Assembly (NCBI GenBank): GCA_934500705.1
Contig: CAKSTI010000007.1
Coordinates: forward strand, 1 to 64,000
Reading direction: 5' to 3'
Source of the DNA: an uncultured Clostridia bacterium
GTDB lineage: Bacteria > Bacillota > Clostridia > UMGS1810
DNA length: 64,000 nucleotides
A model generated the notes under the pieces. That model ran no database searches, had not been told where the DNA came from, and saw only the letters and a list, made by a program, of their open reading frames with translations. Position numbers and translations under genes: made by a program. How positions within the stretch are numbered: position 1 is the first letter of the stretch; each line of letters starts with the position of its first letter. This document shows positions 1 through 7,281 of the stretch, piece by piece.

Positions 1-88
1 CCATAACGGCAATATTTACAGCAAGCTCGGCGTTTCCTCAAAAAAGCAGCTTCTTAATTTTGCGGCACTGTATGCACAGGAAAAATAA
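1..88 (+). CDS. LuxR-type HTH regulator, C-terminal end only
   Basis: Only the last 28 codons are inside the window, read in the frame starting at base 2 and ending with TAA at 86-88. The peptide HNGNIYSKLGVSSKKQLLNF matches the end of a LuxR/GerE helix-turn-helix, that is the recognition-helix tail followed by the conserved KLGVSSRxEL segment. The sensor or receiver part lies to the left of the window, so the regulator class (response regulator or MalT-like) cannot be told. A hairpin follows directly. Confidence 0.75.
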   Translation, partial: HNGNIYSKLGVSSKKQLLNFAALYAQEK

Positions 89-94
89 TAACAG

Positions 95-131
95 AGCCAC
101 ACAGCAGAGAATAATTCTCGGTTGTGTGGCT
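95..131 (+). terminator. Hairpin after the LuxR-type gene
   Basis: A 9-bp perfect stem pairs 95-103 with 123-131, and a nested 5-bp stem (107-111 with 115-119) fills the loop. It begins 7 nt after the stop codon. The following T-run is weak, so efficiency is uncertain. Confidence 0.5.
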
Positions 132-177
132 ATTTCATACAGACAGCGAAAGACATACCGAAATGCTCATCGCTGTC

Positions 178-456
178 TTATATTTTTTGATAACAACCCG
201 GTCTTGCCGCAAAACCGAAGCCGCTGTTTGTTGTGATAACGACATTATTCCTGCCGCTTGAACAATGGATAACCAGAATATTTCCGTTTGTATCTCTGCC
301 GGCGATGATTCCAATATGAGAAAGGTCGGCATAAAAGGATAAATCCCCAGCTTGAGCATTACTCCAAGATATTCGGCTGCACTTTGCGATTTGTCCTTGC
401 GTTCCGTGTCCTATGCTTGACGCATTAAACCCGGAATTGATAAAGCTCCAAGTATA
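178..456 (-). pseudogene. NlpC/P60 (C40) peptidase, C-terminal fragment
   Basis: Reading the minus strand from about 456 to the TAA at 178-180 gives a 90-residue frame beginning WSFINSGFNASSIGHGTQGQ. It continues with the catalytic-His block DLSHIGIIAG and the segment NNVVITTSGF, typical of the second half of NlpC/P60 endopeptidases of Clostridia and their phages. The catalytic Cys block (CSGFVSW in relatives) is missing: homology starts just after it, and a TAA at 463-465 closes the frame upstream. No start codon or ribosome binding site is present. The fragment is joined out of frame to a nucleotidyltransferase fragment at about 450-457. I read it as a dead remnant left by a deletion. Confidence 0.7.
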
Positions 457-653
457 AAGCTGTTAAGCATAAACAAGCCTTTAATATCGCCTTTGTCAAT
501 AAGTAAATCAATGTCGCTTTCAGGTGTCTGCTTTCCGGTAGAGTAAGATCCAAACAATGCCACCTTTTTAACTCCGTATTGTTTGGCAATGTCACTAACA
601 ATTATACGAAGCTCTTGGGCAGAATATACAGCTATAAATTCACCGCCTTTCAT
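457..653 (-). pseudogene. MNT-type nucleotidyltransferase, N-terminal fragment
   Basis: From the ATG at 653 the peptide carries the minimal nucleotidyltransferase signature GSYSTGK (residues 35-41) followed by SDIDLLID with the two metal-binding Asp (47 and 49). This is the antitoxin or MNT-domain type of about 95-100 residues. Homology stops near residue 65 (MLNSFIL). The frame then runs through unrelated sequence to a stop at 411, because the DNA switches to an NlpC/P60 gene. The ATG lies inside the U-tract of the tRNA-Leu terminator and has no Shine-Dalgarno, so expression is doubtful. Upstream in-frame ATG 671 is inside the terminator stem and is unlikely. Confidence 0.65.
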
Positions 654-683
654 AAAAAAATCCTGTATCATACGATACAGGAT
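653..683 (-). terminator. Terminator of tRNA-Leu(CAG)
   Basis: A 10-bp perfect stem (674-683 with 660-669, 4-nt loop) is followed on the minus strand by a run of seven T. It sits 2 nt after the tRNA CCA end. Confidence 0.85.
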
Positions 684-685
684 TG

Positions 686-772
686 TGGTGCGGATAAGAG
701 GACTTGAACCTCCATGAAATTGCTTTCACATGGACCTGAACCATGCGCGTCTGCCAATTCCGCCATATCCGC
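686..772 (-). tRNA. tRNA-Leu (anticodon CAG)
   Basis: On the minus strand an acceptor stem GCGGATA / TATCCGC encloses a D-arm with the class II loop (AATTGGCAGA) and an anticodon stem CATGG-TTCAGGT-CCATG giving anticodon CAG. A long variable arm and a T-arm containing GGTTCAAGTCC follow. The discriminator is A and the CCA end is encoded (686-688). The long variable arm and A73 fit leucine identity. Confidence 0.93.
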
Positions 773-791
773 AAATCTTGACCGCATATGT

Positions 792-820
792 ATTTTAACA
801 CAAAACCGATAAAAAATCAA
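792..820 (-). promoter_or_regulatory. Sigma-A promoter of tRNA-Leu(CAG)
   Basis: TTGATT (815-820) and TAAAAT (792-797) with a 17-nt spacer, read on the minus strand about 20 nt before the tRNA 5' end. Confidence 0.75.
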
Positions 821-891
821 TACGCAATCGCAATAAAAACTGCAACTCATTGACCTACCGACCGATGCGGTGCTGATTTAAAAAGTTAAAT

Positions 892-915
892 CGGAGCAAA
901 GCGAACTTTGCTCCG
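892..915 (-). terminator. Terminator of tRNA-Leu(GAG)
   Basis: A 10-bp perfect GC-containing stem (CGGAGCAAAG) with a CGAA tetraloop lies 3 nt after the tRNA CCA end, followed on the minus strand by an A/T-rich tract containing TTTTT. Confidence 0.75.
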
Positions 916-918
916 AAC

Positions 919-1002
919 TGGTGCGAGTAATGGGACTTGAACCCATACGTCATAAACACACGCCCCTCAAACGTGCCTGTCTGCCAATTCCAGCATACTC
1001 GC
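919..1002 (-). tRNA. tRNA-Leu (anticodon GAG)
   Basis: The minus strand shows an acceptor stem GCGAGTA / TACTCGC and the same class II D-loop as the neighbouring tRNA-Leu. The anticodon stem-loop CACGT-TTGAGGG-GCGTG gives anticodon GAG; then come a variable arm and a T-arm with GGTTCAAGTCC. Discriminator A and the CCA end are encoded (919-921). It has its own promoter and terminator, so the two tRNA-Leu genes are separate transcription units. Confidence 0.93.
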
Positions 1003-1016
1003 TTTCAACGCTACTT

Positions 1017-1045
1017 AGTATACCACAGCAAAGCGGTTTTGTCAA
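1017..1045 (-). promoter_or_regulatory. Sigma-A promoter of tRNA-Leu(GAG)
   Basis: Consensus TTGACA (1040-1045) and TATACT (1017-1022) with a 17-nt spacer, read on the minus strand. Confidence 0.85.
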
Positions 1046-1096
1046 CACTAAATTTCAAAAAAATGCAATTTTTTTCTGATTTTATTTCAGAAAGCA

Positions 1097-1118
1097 AGCC
1101 GACCGAAAACAGTCGGCT
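1097..1118 (-). terminator. Probable secG terminator
   Basis: A 7-bp stem (AGCCGAC / GTCGGCT) lies about 30 nt after the secG stop on the minus strand, followed by a broken T-run (TTGCTTTCT). Confidence 0.55.
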
Positions 1119-1149
1119 CACTGACGGAAATTAAATGCCTGTTTAAAAA

Positions 1150-1389
1150 TTACTTTCCGATGAAAAGTGCAAGAACAATCGAAGTTGCAACAAAGAGGAT
1201 TGCCACAACGGCAGTAGCCTTTTCAAGCATACCGTCCAGGGTTCTCGCCTTGTTTTTGCCGAAAAATGTTTCGGCACCGCCGCCGATTGAACCGGAAAGA
1301 CCTGCCGTCTTTCCCGATTGAAGCAGAACAACTGCTATCAGAACAATACATAATATTACGTGTATAACAGTAATCACTGTGCTAAGCAT
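1150..1389 (-). CDS. secG: Preprotein translocase subunit SecG
   Basis: This 79-residue protein has the SecG layout: a first membrane helix at about residues 2-23, the conserved glycine-rich cytoplasmic loop SGKTAGLSGSIGGGAETFFG, and a second helix at about 54-76. SecG is the small non-essential partner of SecYE in the inner-membrane translocon. GGAGGTG precedes the start by about 10 nt. It is transcribed alone from its own promoter and is separate from the secA and secDF loci elsewhere in this window. Confidence 0.93.
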   Translation of the reverse strand: MLSTVITVIHVILCIVLIAVVLLQSGKTAGLSGSIGGGAETFFGKNKARTLDGMLEKATAVVAILFVATSIVLALFIGK

Positions 1390-1424
1390 TCATAACACCT
1401 CCGTAAAAATTCTCATATAACGGT

Positions 1425-1453
1425 ATTTTACCACATAAACGCATTTTTTGCAA
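1425..1453 (-). promoter_or_regulatory. Sigma-A promoter of secG
   Basis: TTGCAA (1448-1453) and TAAAAT (1425-1430), 17-nt spacer with TG before the -10, on the minus strand. Confidence 0.75.
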
Positions 1454-1463
1454 CTGTTTTTTT

Positions 1464-1496
1464 CAACTTTATCAAACTTTATCAAACTTTGTTTGA
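1464..1496 (-). repeat. Short direct repeat and hairpin after the FAD oxidoreductase
   Basis: The decamer ATCAAACTTT occurs twice in tandem (1471-1490) after a degenerate third copy. The last copy forms a 6-bp hairpin with GTTTGA (1491-1496) immediately after the stop codon of the FAD gene. On the minus strand a T-run at about 1463-1454 follows some 20 nt later, so this may act as a weak terminator. Confidence 0.4.
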
Positions 1497-1497
1497 A

Positions 1498-2760
1498 TTA
1501 CATTTCGCCGACGTCCACACGCACGCTCTCAATAACCTCCGGAATGAGGTCATCGTCGAAGTGGATTTTAACATTTTCTCTTTCAAGCTCTGCTTGCAAA
1601 GCCGAAATATCAACGCCGCATATGTCTGCACCGCTGTCTAACATTTGCGAGCAGGCAATGCCGGAAACCTGACCGGTAAGTATAGCAACCGGAATTACCC
1701 TCAAAACGTCCCAGCCGTAGCCTGAGCCGCTTGTGCATCTGCCGGCGGCAATTATGTTGTCATAGCCCGTTTTTACCATTACCCTGTACGGAACTTCGTA
1801 GAGAAAATCTCTCCTGTCAAAGTCGCATATTGCACATACGGAGTCATCAAAGTGCCTGTACGCATCGCTCTCCACGGTAAATGTGTAATCGCCGTCAATT
1901 CTCCTTGACGTTCTGAATTGCGCCATACCGGGGAGCATTGTGAGCCGTCTTGAACGGCGCTCGTCGCCTGCGAGATTTTCAAAGAGTTCAAGCTGACTTG
2001 AAACCAGGTAGCGGTTAACGTCGTCCGCATCGGTTGCATTGTATTTGCAAATGCTTTCGGGGTGACTGTTGCCGTAAAGGTCAGCGCAGACTTTGGGCGT
2101 GTAGCACTTGACGCTCTTGGCAATGTCCTGCCCTTCTGCCGCCGAAGCGCACGCCGCAAGGTTGGTGCCGTGGGCAATGTATGTATGATAGTTTTCGCCT
2201 GTGACGGTAGGTACTCCCGCCCTTGCAAGCAAGTCGGCATCGCCCGTTGCGTCTACAAAGGCACGTCCTTTGTAGCACGAGGTGCCGGATTTATTTTCGA
2301 CTATTACAGCATCGCAGTGTCCGCCGTTCATCACAGCCTCGGTTATTATGGTGTCAAAGCAAACGGTAACGCCTGCATCTTCGAGCAGTTTTAAAAGCAC
2401 GAGTGAGAACATTGGTGCGTCATAATTTGTAATCTTTCTCTGGCTTGTTTCCTTTTTCGGTTCGCCGTTTACCCAATCCTCCGGGACGGTGTCATAGCCG
2501 TATTTTATGCTGAGGTTGAAAAATTCCTCGCACATTCCGTATATTATCTGCTTTCCACGTGCGTTGCACATAGGCACAAAGAAGTTAATAAGCCCTATTG
2601 TGGCAAGACCGCCGAGGGACACTGTTTTCTCTATTAAAATTACCTTTTTCCCAAGGCGTGCGGCGGAAAGCGCCGCTGCACACCCCGCAACACCGCCGCC
2701 GGCAACAACAACGTCGTACTCGCCTTTTACCGGAACTGTTTTCTGATATTTAATCTCCAT
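1498..2760 (-). CDS. FAD-dependent oxidoreductase (FAD_oxidored family)
   Basis: The 420-residue protein opens with a dinucleotide-binding Rossmann motif GGGVAGCAAA (residues 21-30), an acidic strand end (LIEK) and a GGLAT segment, as in the FAD_oxidored family (PF12831). It also has the internal block ATGDADLLARAG that contacts FAD. Such enzymes are often found in polysaccharide and sugar-acid loci, and the substrate is usually unknown. It is transcribed alone from a consensus promoter behind a 140-nt leader, downstream of the terminator of the LacI-led sugar operon. Its location suggests oxidation of a sugar or sugar-derived compound (inference). No signal peptide is seen. The start ATG 2760 has an upstream AGAGGA. 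Confidence 0.8.
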   Translation of the reverse strand: MEIKYQKTVPVKGEYDVVVAGGGVAGCAAALSAARLGKKVILIEKTVSLGGLATIGLINFFVPMCNARGKQIIYGMCEEFFNLSIKYGYDTVPEDWVNGEPKKETSQRKITNYDAPMFSLVLLKLLEDAGVTVCFDTIITEAVMNGGHCDAVIVENKSGTSCYKGRAFVDATGDADLLARAGVPTVTGENYHTYIAHGTNLAACASAAEGQDIAKSVKCYTPKVCADLYGNSHPESICKYNATDADDVNRYLVSSQLELFENLAGDERRSRRLTMLPGMAQFRTSRRIDGDYTFTVESDAYRHFDDSVCAICDFDRRDFLYEVPYRVMVKTGYDNIIAAGRCTSGSGYGWDVLRVIPVAILTGQVSGIACSQMLDSGADICGVDISALQAELERENVKIHFDDDLIPEVIESVRVDVGEM

Positions 2761-2899
2761 TTTTACTATCCTCTGCCTTAATTAAAAATTTGAGGAACGG
2801 ACGACCCAAGGAGGGAGAGTTACTTATACTGCCAAAGCAATACGGCACGGACTACCTACCGGCTCTGCATAATAATATGCGTTTGTGTTTTTATCCTCG
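2761..2899 (-). other. Long 5' leader of the FAD oxidoreductase, unassigned
   Basis: About 140 nt separate the predicted transcription start (near 2899) from the start codon. The stretch has no ORF I can support. It contains a small hairpin, with TGCC and GGCA flanking GTATTGCTT, and G/C-rich islands in an otherwise A/T-rich gap. I could not match it to a known riboswitch class from memory. Confidence 0.35.
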
Positions 2900-2905
2900 G
2901 TTAAC

Positions 2906-2934
2906 ATTGTAGCACACGCAAACATTAAAGTCAA
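2906..2934 (-). promoter_or_regulatory. Sigma-A promoter of the FAD oxidoreductase
   Basis: TTGACT (2929-2934) and TACAAT (2906-2911), spacer exactly 17 nt, on the minus strand. Confidence 0.8.
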
Positions 2935-2936
2935 GC

Positions 2937-2970
2937 AAAAAGGGGCTGTAAAAGCAATTTTTACGCCCCT
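2937..2970 (-). terminator. Terminator of the lacI-led operon
   Basis: A hairpin with a GGGGC/GCCCC outer stem (2965-2970 with 2941-2946) and an inner TAAAA/TTTTA stem, followed on the minus strand by TTTTT. It begins 11 nt after the radical SAM stop codon. Confidence 0.8.
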
Positions 2971-2980
2971 CATTACATCT

Positions 2981-3970
2981 TTACCTAAAATCAAATCTTT
3001 CACTGTTAATCCACGAGCAATGGCTGCACGTCGGACATTTGCCGTTTAGTATTCCCTCACGGAATTTTTCGGAGAGAGAGTTTTCAAACACGTCGGTCAG
3101 CTCTTCGCTGTGGACATTGCCTGCGCAAAAATCGTAAAAATCGGTACAGTAAAGCACGTTTCCGTTCCACGCAATATGAGCGTGGCGAAACGGCGACAGA
3201 CAATGGCTTCTGCCGTTCGGCGCACCGTGGGGCATATACCGCACGGGATAGGAATAGCTTTTTTCCATAACCCTTACGAGCGTCTCGCTCTTACGACGCA
3301 AAAAATCGCCGTCGGGCGCCATTCTCCACGAGTCTATTTCCGTCGGCACTGCGGCGAAACTGCTCTCAAACCACTGTTTGTAGCGTGCGATTTCATCGTC
3401 GGTTAAATATATCATTTCCTGCAACAAAAGCTCCGACGGGTGCATACATTCAAGAATATCCGGCAAATCCTCCAAAATTCCGAGAACCGCATCGGAGATA
3501 ACCGTCATCACGGTTATCTTGGCGTTTGTGCCGCAAAGCAGCTCCATATTTGAGCGCACCTTCTGAAAGACGCCCTCGCCACGAATGGAATTGTGGATTT
3601 TTTCGTCGCCGTCTACGGAAACATATATTTTTGCAAACTTTTCACGCAGTACATCTGCCCAGCGGTCAATAAGAACTCCGTTGGTGACTACGCCGAGTTT
3701 AAAGCTGCGCTCGGCAATATATTCGGCAATCTCGCCGAAGTACGGACAGGTGAGCGGCTCGCCGCCCCACAGCATAACGGACGGCGAAAAGCCTGTTTTT
3801 TCCCTGTATTTTTCGAGCGTGCCTACGACGGACTTCCAATCATCAAGACTCATCTCTTTGCCCGATGCGTCGGAGAAAAATCCGTGTCTGCCCCACTGAC
3901 CGCAAAACCAACAGCGCAGGTTGCAGTTGCGTGTGAGCTGAAAGTGCACAAGCTCCAACCTTTTTTCCAT
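2981..3970 (-). CDS. Radical SAM/SPASM domain protein
   Basis: The radical SAM cluster motif CNLRCWFC (Cys 16, 20, 23) is near the N-terminus. The C-terminal part has a SPASM-like set of cysteines (HCLSPF, CTDFYDFC, CPTCSHC) that would hold auxiliary iron-sulfur clusters. Members of this group modify peptides, anaerobic sulfatases or sugars; no precursor peptide or sulfatase gene is adjacent, so the target is unknown. It is the last gene of the sugar operon, 1 nt after the GH57-like gene stop (TAA-A-ATG). I chose ATG 3970: the longer frame would begin with a TTG at 3982 inside the upstream gene. GGTGAG lies 4 nt before the ATG. Confidence 0.8.
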   Translation of the reverse strand: MEKRLELVHFQLTRNCNLRCWFCGQWGRHGFFSDASGKEMSLDDWKSVVGTLEKYREKTGFSPSVMLWGGEPLTCPYFGEIAEYIAERSFKLGVVTNGVLIDRWADVLREKFAKIYVSVDGDEKIHNSIRGEGVFQKVRSNMELLCGTNAKITVMTVISDAVLGILEDLPDILECMHPSELLLQEMIYLTDDEIARYKQWFESSFAAVPTEIDSWRMAPDGDFLRRKSETLVRVMEKSYSYPVRYMPHGAPNGRSHCLSPFRHAHIAWNGNVLYCTDFYDFCAGNVHSEELTDVFENSLSEKFREGILNGKCPTCSHCSWINSERFDFR

Positions 3971-3971
3971 T

Positions 3972-5360
3972 TTACTCACCAAAGTATTTAAGTGACATCA
4001 GCTTGTCGTCAATAGCCTTTATCTGTGTTTTCATAAGTGACGGTGAGTACAGACCCTTTGCCTTTTCAATTCCGCCCTTTTTCATTGCCTCTGCTATGGC
4101 GTCATTTGCCTTATACATATCGTCAAGCGACTCACGGACATTAAATCTGCCGGGGCTTGTGGGCTCCGGAGGCCAGCGGGAGTCGGAAACCCAAGCGGAC
4201 GCAAGAGCTTTGAGCGCATTGTCAAGGTCAGTGTCAAGCGACTTGATGTCCTCACCGAGCTTTGCGGCAACTGCCTTTATGCCGTTTAATATCGAAATGC
4301 AAACGGGATCCATAATTCTGGAATAGTCTGTATTCGCCCACGCCTTTGCCGTGCCGCCGTGCCAAGCAACGCCGTTTTCTATGCACTCGATAAAGTTATT
4401 CTCTATGATATTATCCGAGCTTGCAATGACCTCGGACGGAAGCGCATACTCGTATCCGTTTGACCTTGCGGCTTCGAGAATTTCCTTAAATCTTGCAACT
4501 GCGTTCGGCTCACTTTCAAAAAATCTTGCCTGGTTAAACTGCTTTACATAGAAATATGCACTTGAACCGATGTACTCTGCGTCCTCGGCATACGGCATAA
4601 TGAACGAACCGCTCTTTGCAATTCTGTCTTTCCAGTTGGTGAGCATATTGTTAATCTCGCCCATATTGATAGGCTCTTCTCTGAGTCCCTCGGTTGCGCC
4701 CATAAGGTACCAAAGGAGCAGATTTGCCATACAGTCGCTGCGGAAAATCATTTTAAGACCGTTAGGCGCGACGGACGGATTTGTTATGTACTTTAAGAAC
4801 TCCGGCTTGTCTTTGATGTATTCCTCAATTTTGAACAGGTGGTTTTTGTTGCTGTGTCCGGCAACGTCATATTCAAGACCGGTTGCCTTTCTTATCTCGT
4901 CGAACGAAAGAAGGAAGGAGTCTGCGTCCATAACGAGCGACTCAAAGCCTGCCTCTTTGTATGCGTCGGGAATATATCCTGCCCAGCCGCATTCGGGGTT
5001 CCAGCCGACTGTGGGGCGCTTGCCGGTGTGCTTTTCCCACACGTCACGGGAGTGAATGAGTGAGTCAACGCACACTTCGTAGGGAATGTTTGCAAGCATA
5101 AAGTGAATATACGGCGATGCAACGGGTTCGATTTTACCCTCGCCGATTAATTTTTTGAGCTTTGCAAGCACATTGGGCGCCTGTTTTGCCATCTCGTCGA
5201 TGGTAATTCCGCTTGCCTCAAATGCAATCTTGTAATCTCCGCCGTCTATGAGGTCAAAGAGTTTTTCGTAGCAATTCTCCATTACCCACTTGCGCTTTTC
5301 GGGTGCAAGCTGTGAATACTGAATGTTTGCGTGCGGCATAAAAATAATTTTCGGTTCCAT
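3972..5360 (-). CDS. Glycoside hydrolase family 57-like protein
   Basis: The 462-residue protein shows the GH57 sequence regions. These are an N-terminal HANIQ block (His 10), the nucleophile region GWNPECGW (Glu 123), a DADSF block after it, and MPYAEDAEYIG (Asp 260) in the position of the acid/base region. GH57 enzymes are retaining alpha-glucan hydrolases and transferases, and many relatives in mixed sugar operons have no assigned substrate. No signal peptide, so it acts in the cytoplasm. The start is ATG 5360 with GGAGG 9 nt upstream; it overlaps the upstream stop by one base (TAATG), which suggests translational coupling. A polysaccharide-deacetylase-like fold is the alternative reading. 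Confidence 0.7.
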   Translation of the reverse strand: MEPKIIFMPHANIQYSQLAPEKRKWVMENCYEKLFDLIDGGDYKIAFEASGITIDEMAKQAPNVLAKLKKLIGEGKIEPVASPYIHFMLANIPYEVCVDSLIHSRDVWEKHTGKRPTVGWNPECGWAGYIPDAYKEAGFESLVMDADSFLLSFDEIRKATGLEYDVAGHSNKNHLFKIEEYIKDKPEFLKYITNPSVAPNGLKMIFRSDCMANLLLWYLMGATEGLREEPINMGEINNMLTNWKDRIAKSGSFIMPYAEDAEYIGSSAYFYVKQFNQARFFESEPNAVARFKEILEAARSNGYEYALPSEVIASSDNIIENNFIECIENGVAWHGGTAKAWANTDYSRIMDPVCISILNGIKAVAAKLGEDIKSLDTDLDNALKALASAWVSDSRWPPEPTSPGRFNVRESLDDMYKANDAIAEAMKKGGIEKAKGLYSPSLMKTQIKAIDDKLMSLKYFGE

Positions 5361-6175
5361 TAATTTTCCTCCATATTTAATATATATCCATAACATCTTT
5401 TAAGACCGTCGGCAACGTCGCCGGGTACTTCGTACTCAAACAGTGCCGGGCAGTCAAAGCTATGAAGCCCTTTTAAAATTTCCGACCATTCCATATCGCT
5501 CTCACCACAGGCGGCAGGCTTTAAGCGGTGCGGTTTAAGGGTTACAAAGTCCTTCATATGAACGCACTTTACCCTGTCTGCAATGATGCTTAAAATCTCG
5601 TTTGGGTTTTTAACTCCCACAGCATACAGGTTTGCCGGGTCGTAATTAAAGCGAATGTCCGGCACTTGCTCTATGAGCTTTTTAAGCGTGTCGGCAACTG
5701 TGGTAACGCTGTTTACGTGCTCCACACCGTCGGCATACTCATTGACTGCGCCGTGCGTTTCAACCGTCAGTGTAACGCCCGTGCCCTTTGCATAGTCATA
5801 CACCTCGTTCAGGCAGGAAACCATAGAGTCCCACTTTTCGCCGACAACTTCGGCATACGGCATAAAACCGGCAAAAATTCTGAGTATCTTAACATCGAGC
5901 TTTCGGCACATACCAATGACTTTTTTAATTTTTTCCACGTCATCGCAAGATGCGGTAAAGTCGTTGCCCGTTGCGGCGCAGTCAAGCGACACGCCGTACT
6001 TTCGGTACAAATCCTTTACCCTTTCAAGCTCCGCATCGTCTGCGCCGAGCGGTAAATCCTTGGGCGCATTGGCGATGCCGAGTTCGAGGAGCGAAAGACC
6101 CATATCCGCCGTTATTTTAAGCTGATTTTCCAGGGGTTCTTCCCTCAGTCCCCACGAAGCATTTCCGTATATCAT
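5360..6175 (-). CDS. Sugar phosphate isomerase/epimerase-like TIM-barrel (AP endonuclease 2 family)
   Basis: A 271-residue protein with the xylose-isomerase-like TIM-barrel pattern. Acidic and His metal-ligand blocks end the barrel strands: VETHG (about residue 150), NYDPANL, VHMKDF and LFEYEVPG. These divalent-metal enzymes isomerise or epimerise sugars and keto-inositols, and some lyse 3-keto-glycosides. It lies 1 nt after the MDR dehydrogenase stop (TAA-T-ATG) and is coupled to the GH57-like gene. I chose ATG 6175; the longer frame to 6295 would run back through the dehydrogenase gene. With an oxidoreductase next door it fits an oxidise-then-eliminate sugar pathway (inference). Confidence 0.8.
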   Translation of the reverse strand: MIYGNASWGLREEPLENQLKITADMGLSLLELGIANAPKDLPLGADDAELERVKDLYRKYGVSLDCAATGNDFTASCDDVEKIKKVIGMCRKLDVKILRIFAGFMPYAEVVGEKWDSMVSCLNEVYDYAKGTGVTLTVETHGAVNEYADGVEHVNSVTTVADTLKKLIEQVPDIRFNYDPANLYAVGVKNPNEILSIIADRVKCVHMKDFVTLKPHRLKPAACGESDMEWSEILKGLHSFDCPALFEYEVPGDVADGLKRCYGYILNMEEN

Positions 6176-6176
6176 A

Positions 6177-7253
6177 TTACTTACTCCAATCAAAGACAAT
6201 TTTAAATGCGTCCGCACCCTTTTTCTCCATATATTCAAATGCCTCTTTGCACTTTGAAACCGGCCAGATTTCGATGGGAAGTCCGCTTGTATCAAACTTG
6301 CCCTCGCTTATCCACTGCAAAACCTGCTCCTTGCAGCCGGCTTTGAGAGCGCAGGTCATTGTGATGGTTGCATTTTTAACAAACCATCTGTGATAGTGGT
6401 CGAATATAATCCTGTCGGGATAGTCGCCTTGAAGGTGAATATGCGCCGGGCGGTCGTCCTCTTCCCAGCCGCCGTCCTTTATGTACTTGTGCAGCGTTCC
6501 CACAACTTCGGGATTGCCGGAGCACTCCATAAGCTGGTCTGCCATTTTGCCGTTTGTAAACTCTCTGATTGTTTCAACAGCGTCCTCGGGCGCTACAACA
6601 AGGTCTGCATATTTTTGAGCGATTGTTCTCCTGAACGCATTGCGCTCTATGCAGACAACACGCAGTGTAGGCTCTAATATTTTAAGCTCCTGAATTGCGC
6701 TTATGCCAACCATTCCGGCACCGATTACAACAATCGTTTCGTTAGGTCTTAATGTAAGTCTTGAAATACCCTTGAGCGGAACGCACGCAAGGTATGCAAG
6801 AACAGCCTGTACGTCCGTTACGTTGTCGGGGATTTTAACCATATAGTCAAACTGGTTATTTGTGGTGTTTGAGTCCTTAATGGTGTACTCGCTTCCGCCG
6901 CCCCAGGCAGCGCACACGTCGCCGTACTTTCTGCATTCGTTAATCATAACCCTGTCGCCGACTTTTAAGTTTCTTGCACTTTCGGGAAAATGAGAGAGGT
7001 CTGCGCCCTCCTCCGGTACGGCAACCACAACGCCTGCCGTTTCGTATCCCGGTACAAGCGGATAGTAGCACTGCTCAGGGTGCTGCATACCCTTGTAGGT
7101 TTTCATATCTGTTCCCGTGCTGATGCTGCTGAACGTCGTCTTTGCAACAAAGGCGTCGCTCATCGGTTCGGTGAGTTTGATTTCCCTCAAATTTGCCTCG
7201 TGCGGTCTTTCGATTACAACCGCTCTGCACGTTTTAAAATCCTGTGCTTTCAT
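6177..7253 (-). CDS. Zinc-type alcohol dehydrogenase-like (MDR family) oxidoreductase
   Basis: The 358-residue protein has the medium-chain dehydrogenase layout. A GroES-like N-terminal domain carries PLVPGYETAGVV (equivalent of the GHE region, here with Tyr in place of His) and VGDRV. An NAD(P)-binding Rossmann motif VVIGAGMVG follows. The usual four-cysteine structural zinc lobe is not recognisable and the catalytic region reads NECRKYG, so metal use may differ from classical ADH. It follows lacI by 28 nt with GGAGG before ATG 7253 and is the first enzyme of the operon. It may oxidise the sugar or polyol handled by the downstream TIM-barrel protein (inference). Confidence 0.8.
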   Translation of the reverse strand: MKAQDFKTCRAVVIERPHEANLREIKLTEPMSDAFVAKTTFSSISTGTDMKTYKGMQHPEQCYYPLVPGYETAGVVVAVPEEGADLSHFPESARNLKVGDRVMINECRKYGDVCAAWGGGSEYTIKDSNTTNNQFDYMVKIPDNVTDVQAVLAYLACVPLKGISRLTLRPNETIVVIGAGMVGISAIQELKILEPTLRVVCIERNAFRRTIAQKYADLVVAPEDAVETIREFTNGKMADQLMECSGNPEVVGTLHKYIKDGGWEEDDRPAHIHLQGDYPDRIIFDHYHRWFVKNATITMTCALKAGCKEQVLQWISEGKFDTSGLPIEIWPVSKCKEAFEYMEKKGADAFKIVFDWSK

Positions 7254-7281
7254 AAACAAAACCTCCATAAATTTTATTTTT

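Noticed and set aside
135..359. 74-codon minus-strand ORF at the left edge
   Set aside because: It is an alternative frame over the NlpC/P60 remnant; the homologous frame is the one ending at 178.
2761..2899. Leader considered as a known riboswitch (guanidine, THF, fluoride, ZTP, preQ1)
   Set aside because: None of the conserved core sequences of these classes could be found; kept only as an unassigned leader.
4570..5055. 161-codon plus-strand open frame opposite the GH57-like gene
   Set aside because: Antisense shadow of conserved GH57 regions including the nucleophile block; not a plausible protein.
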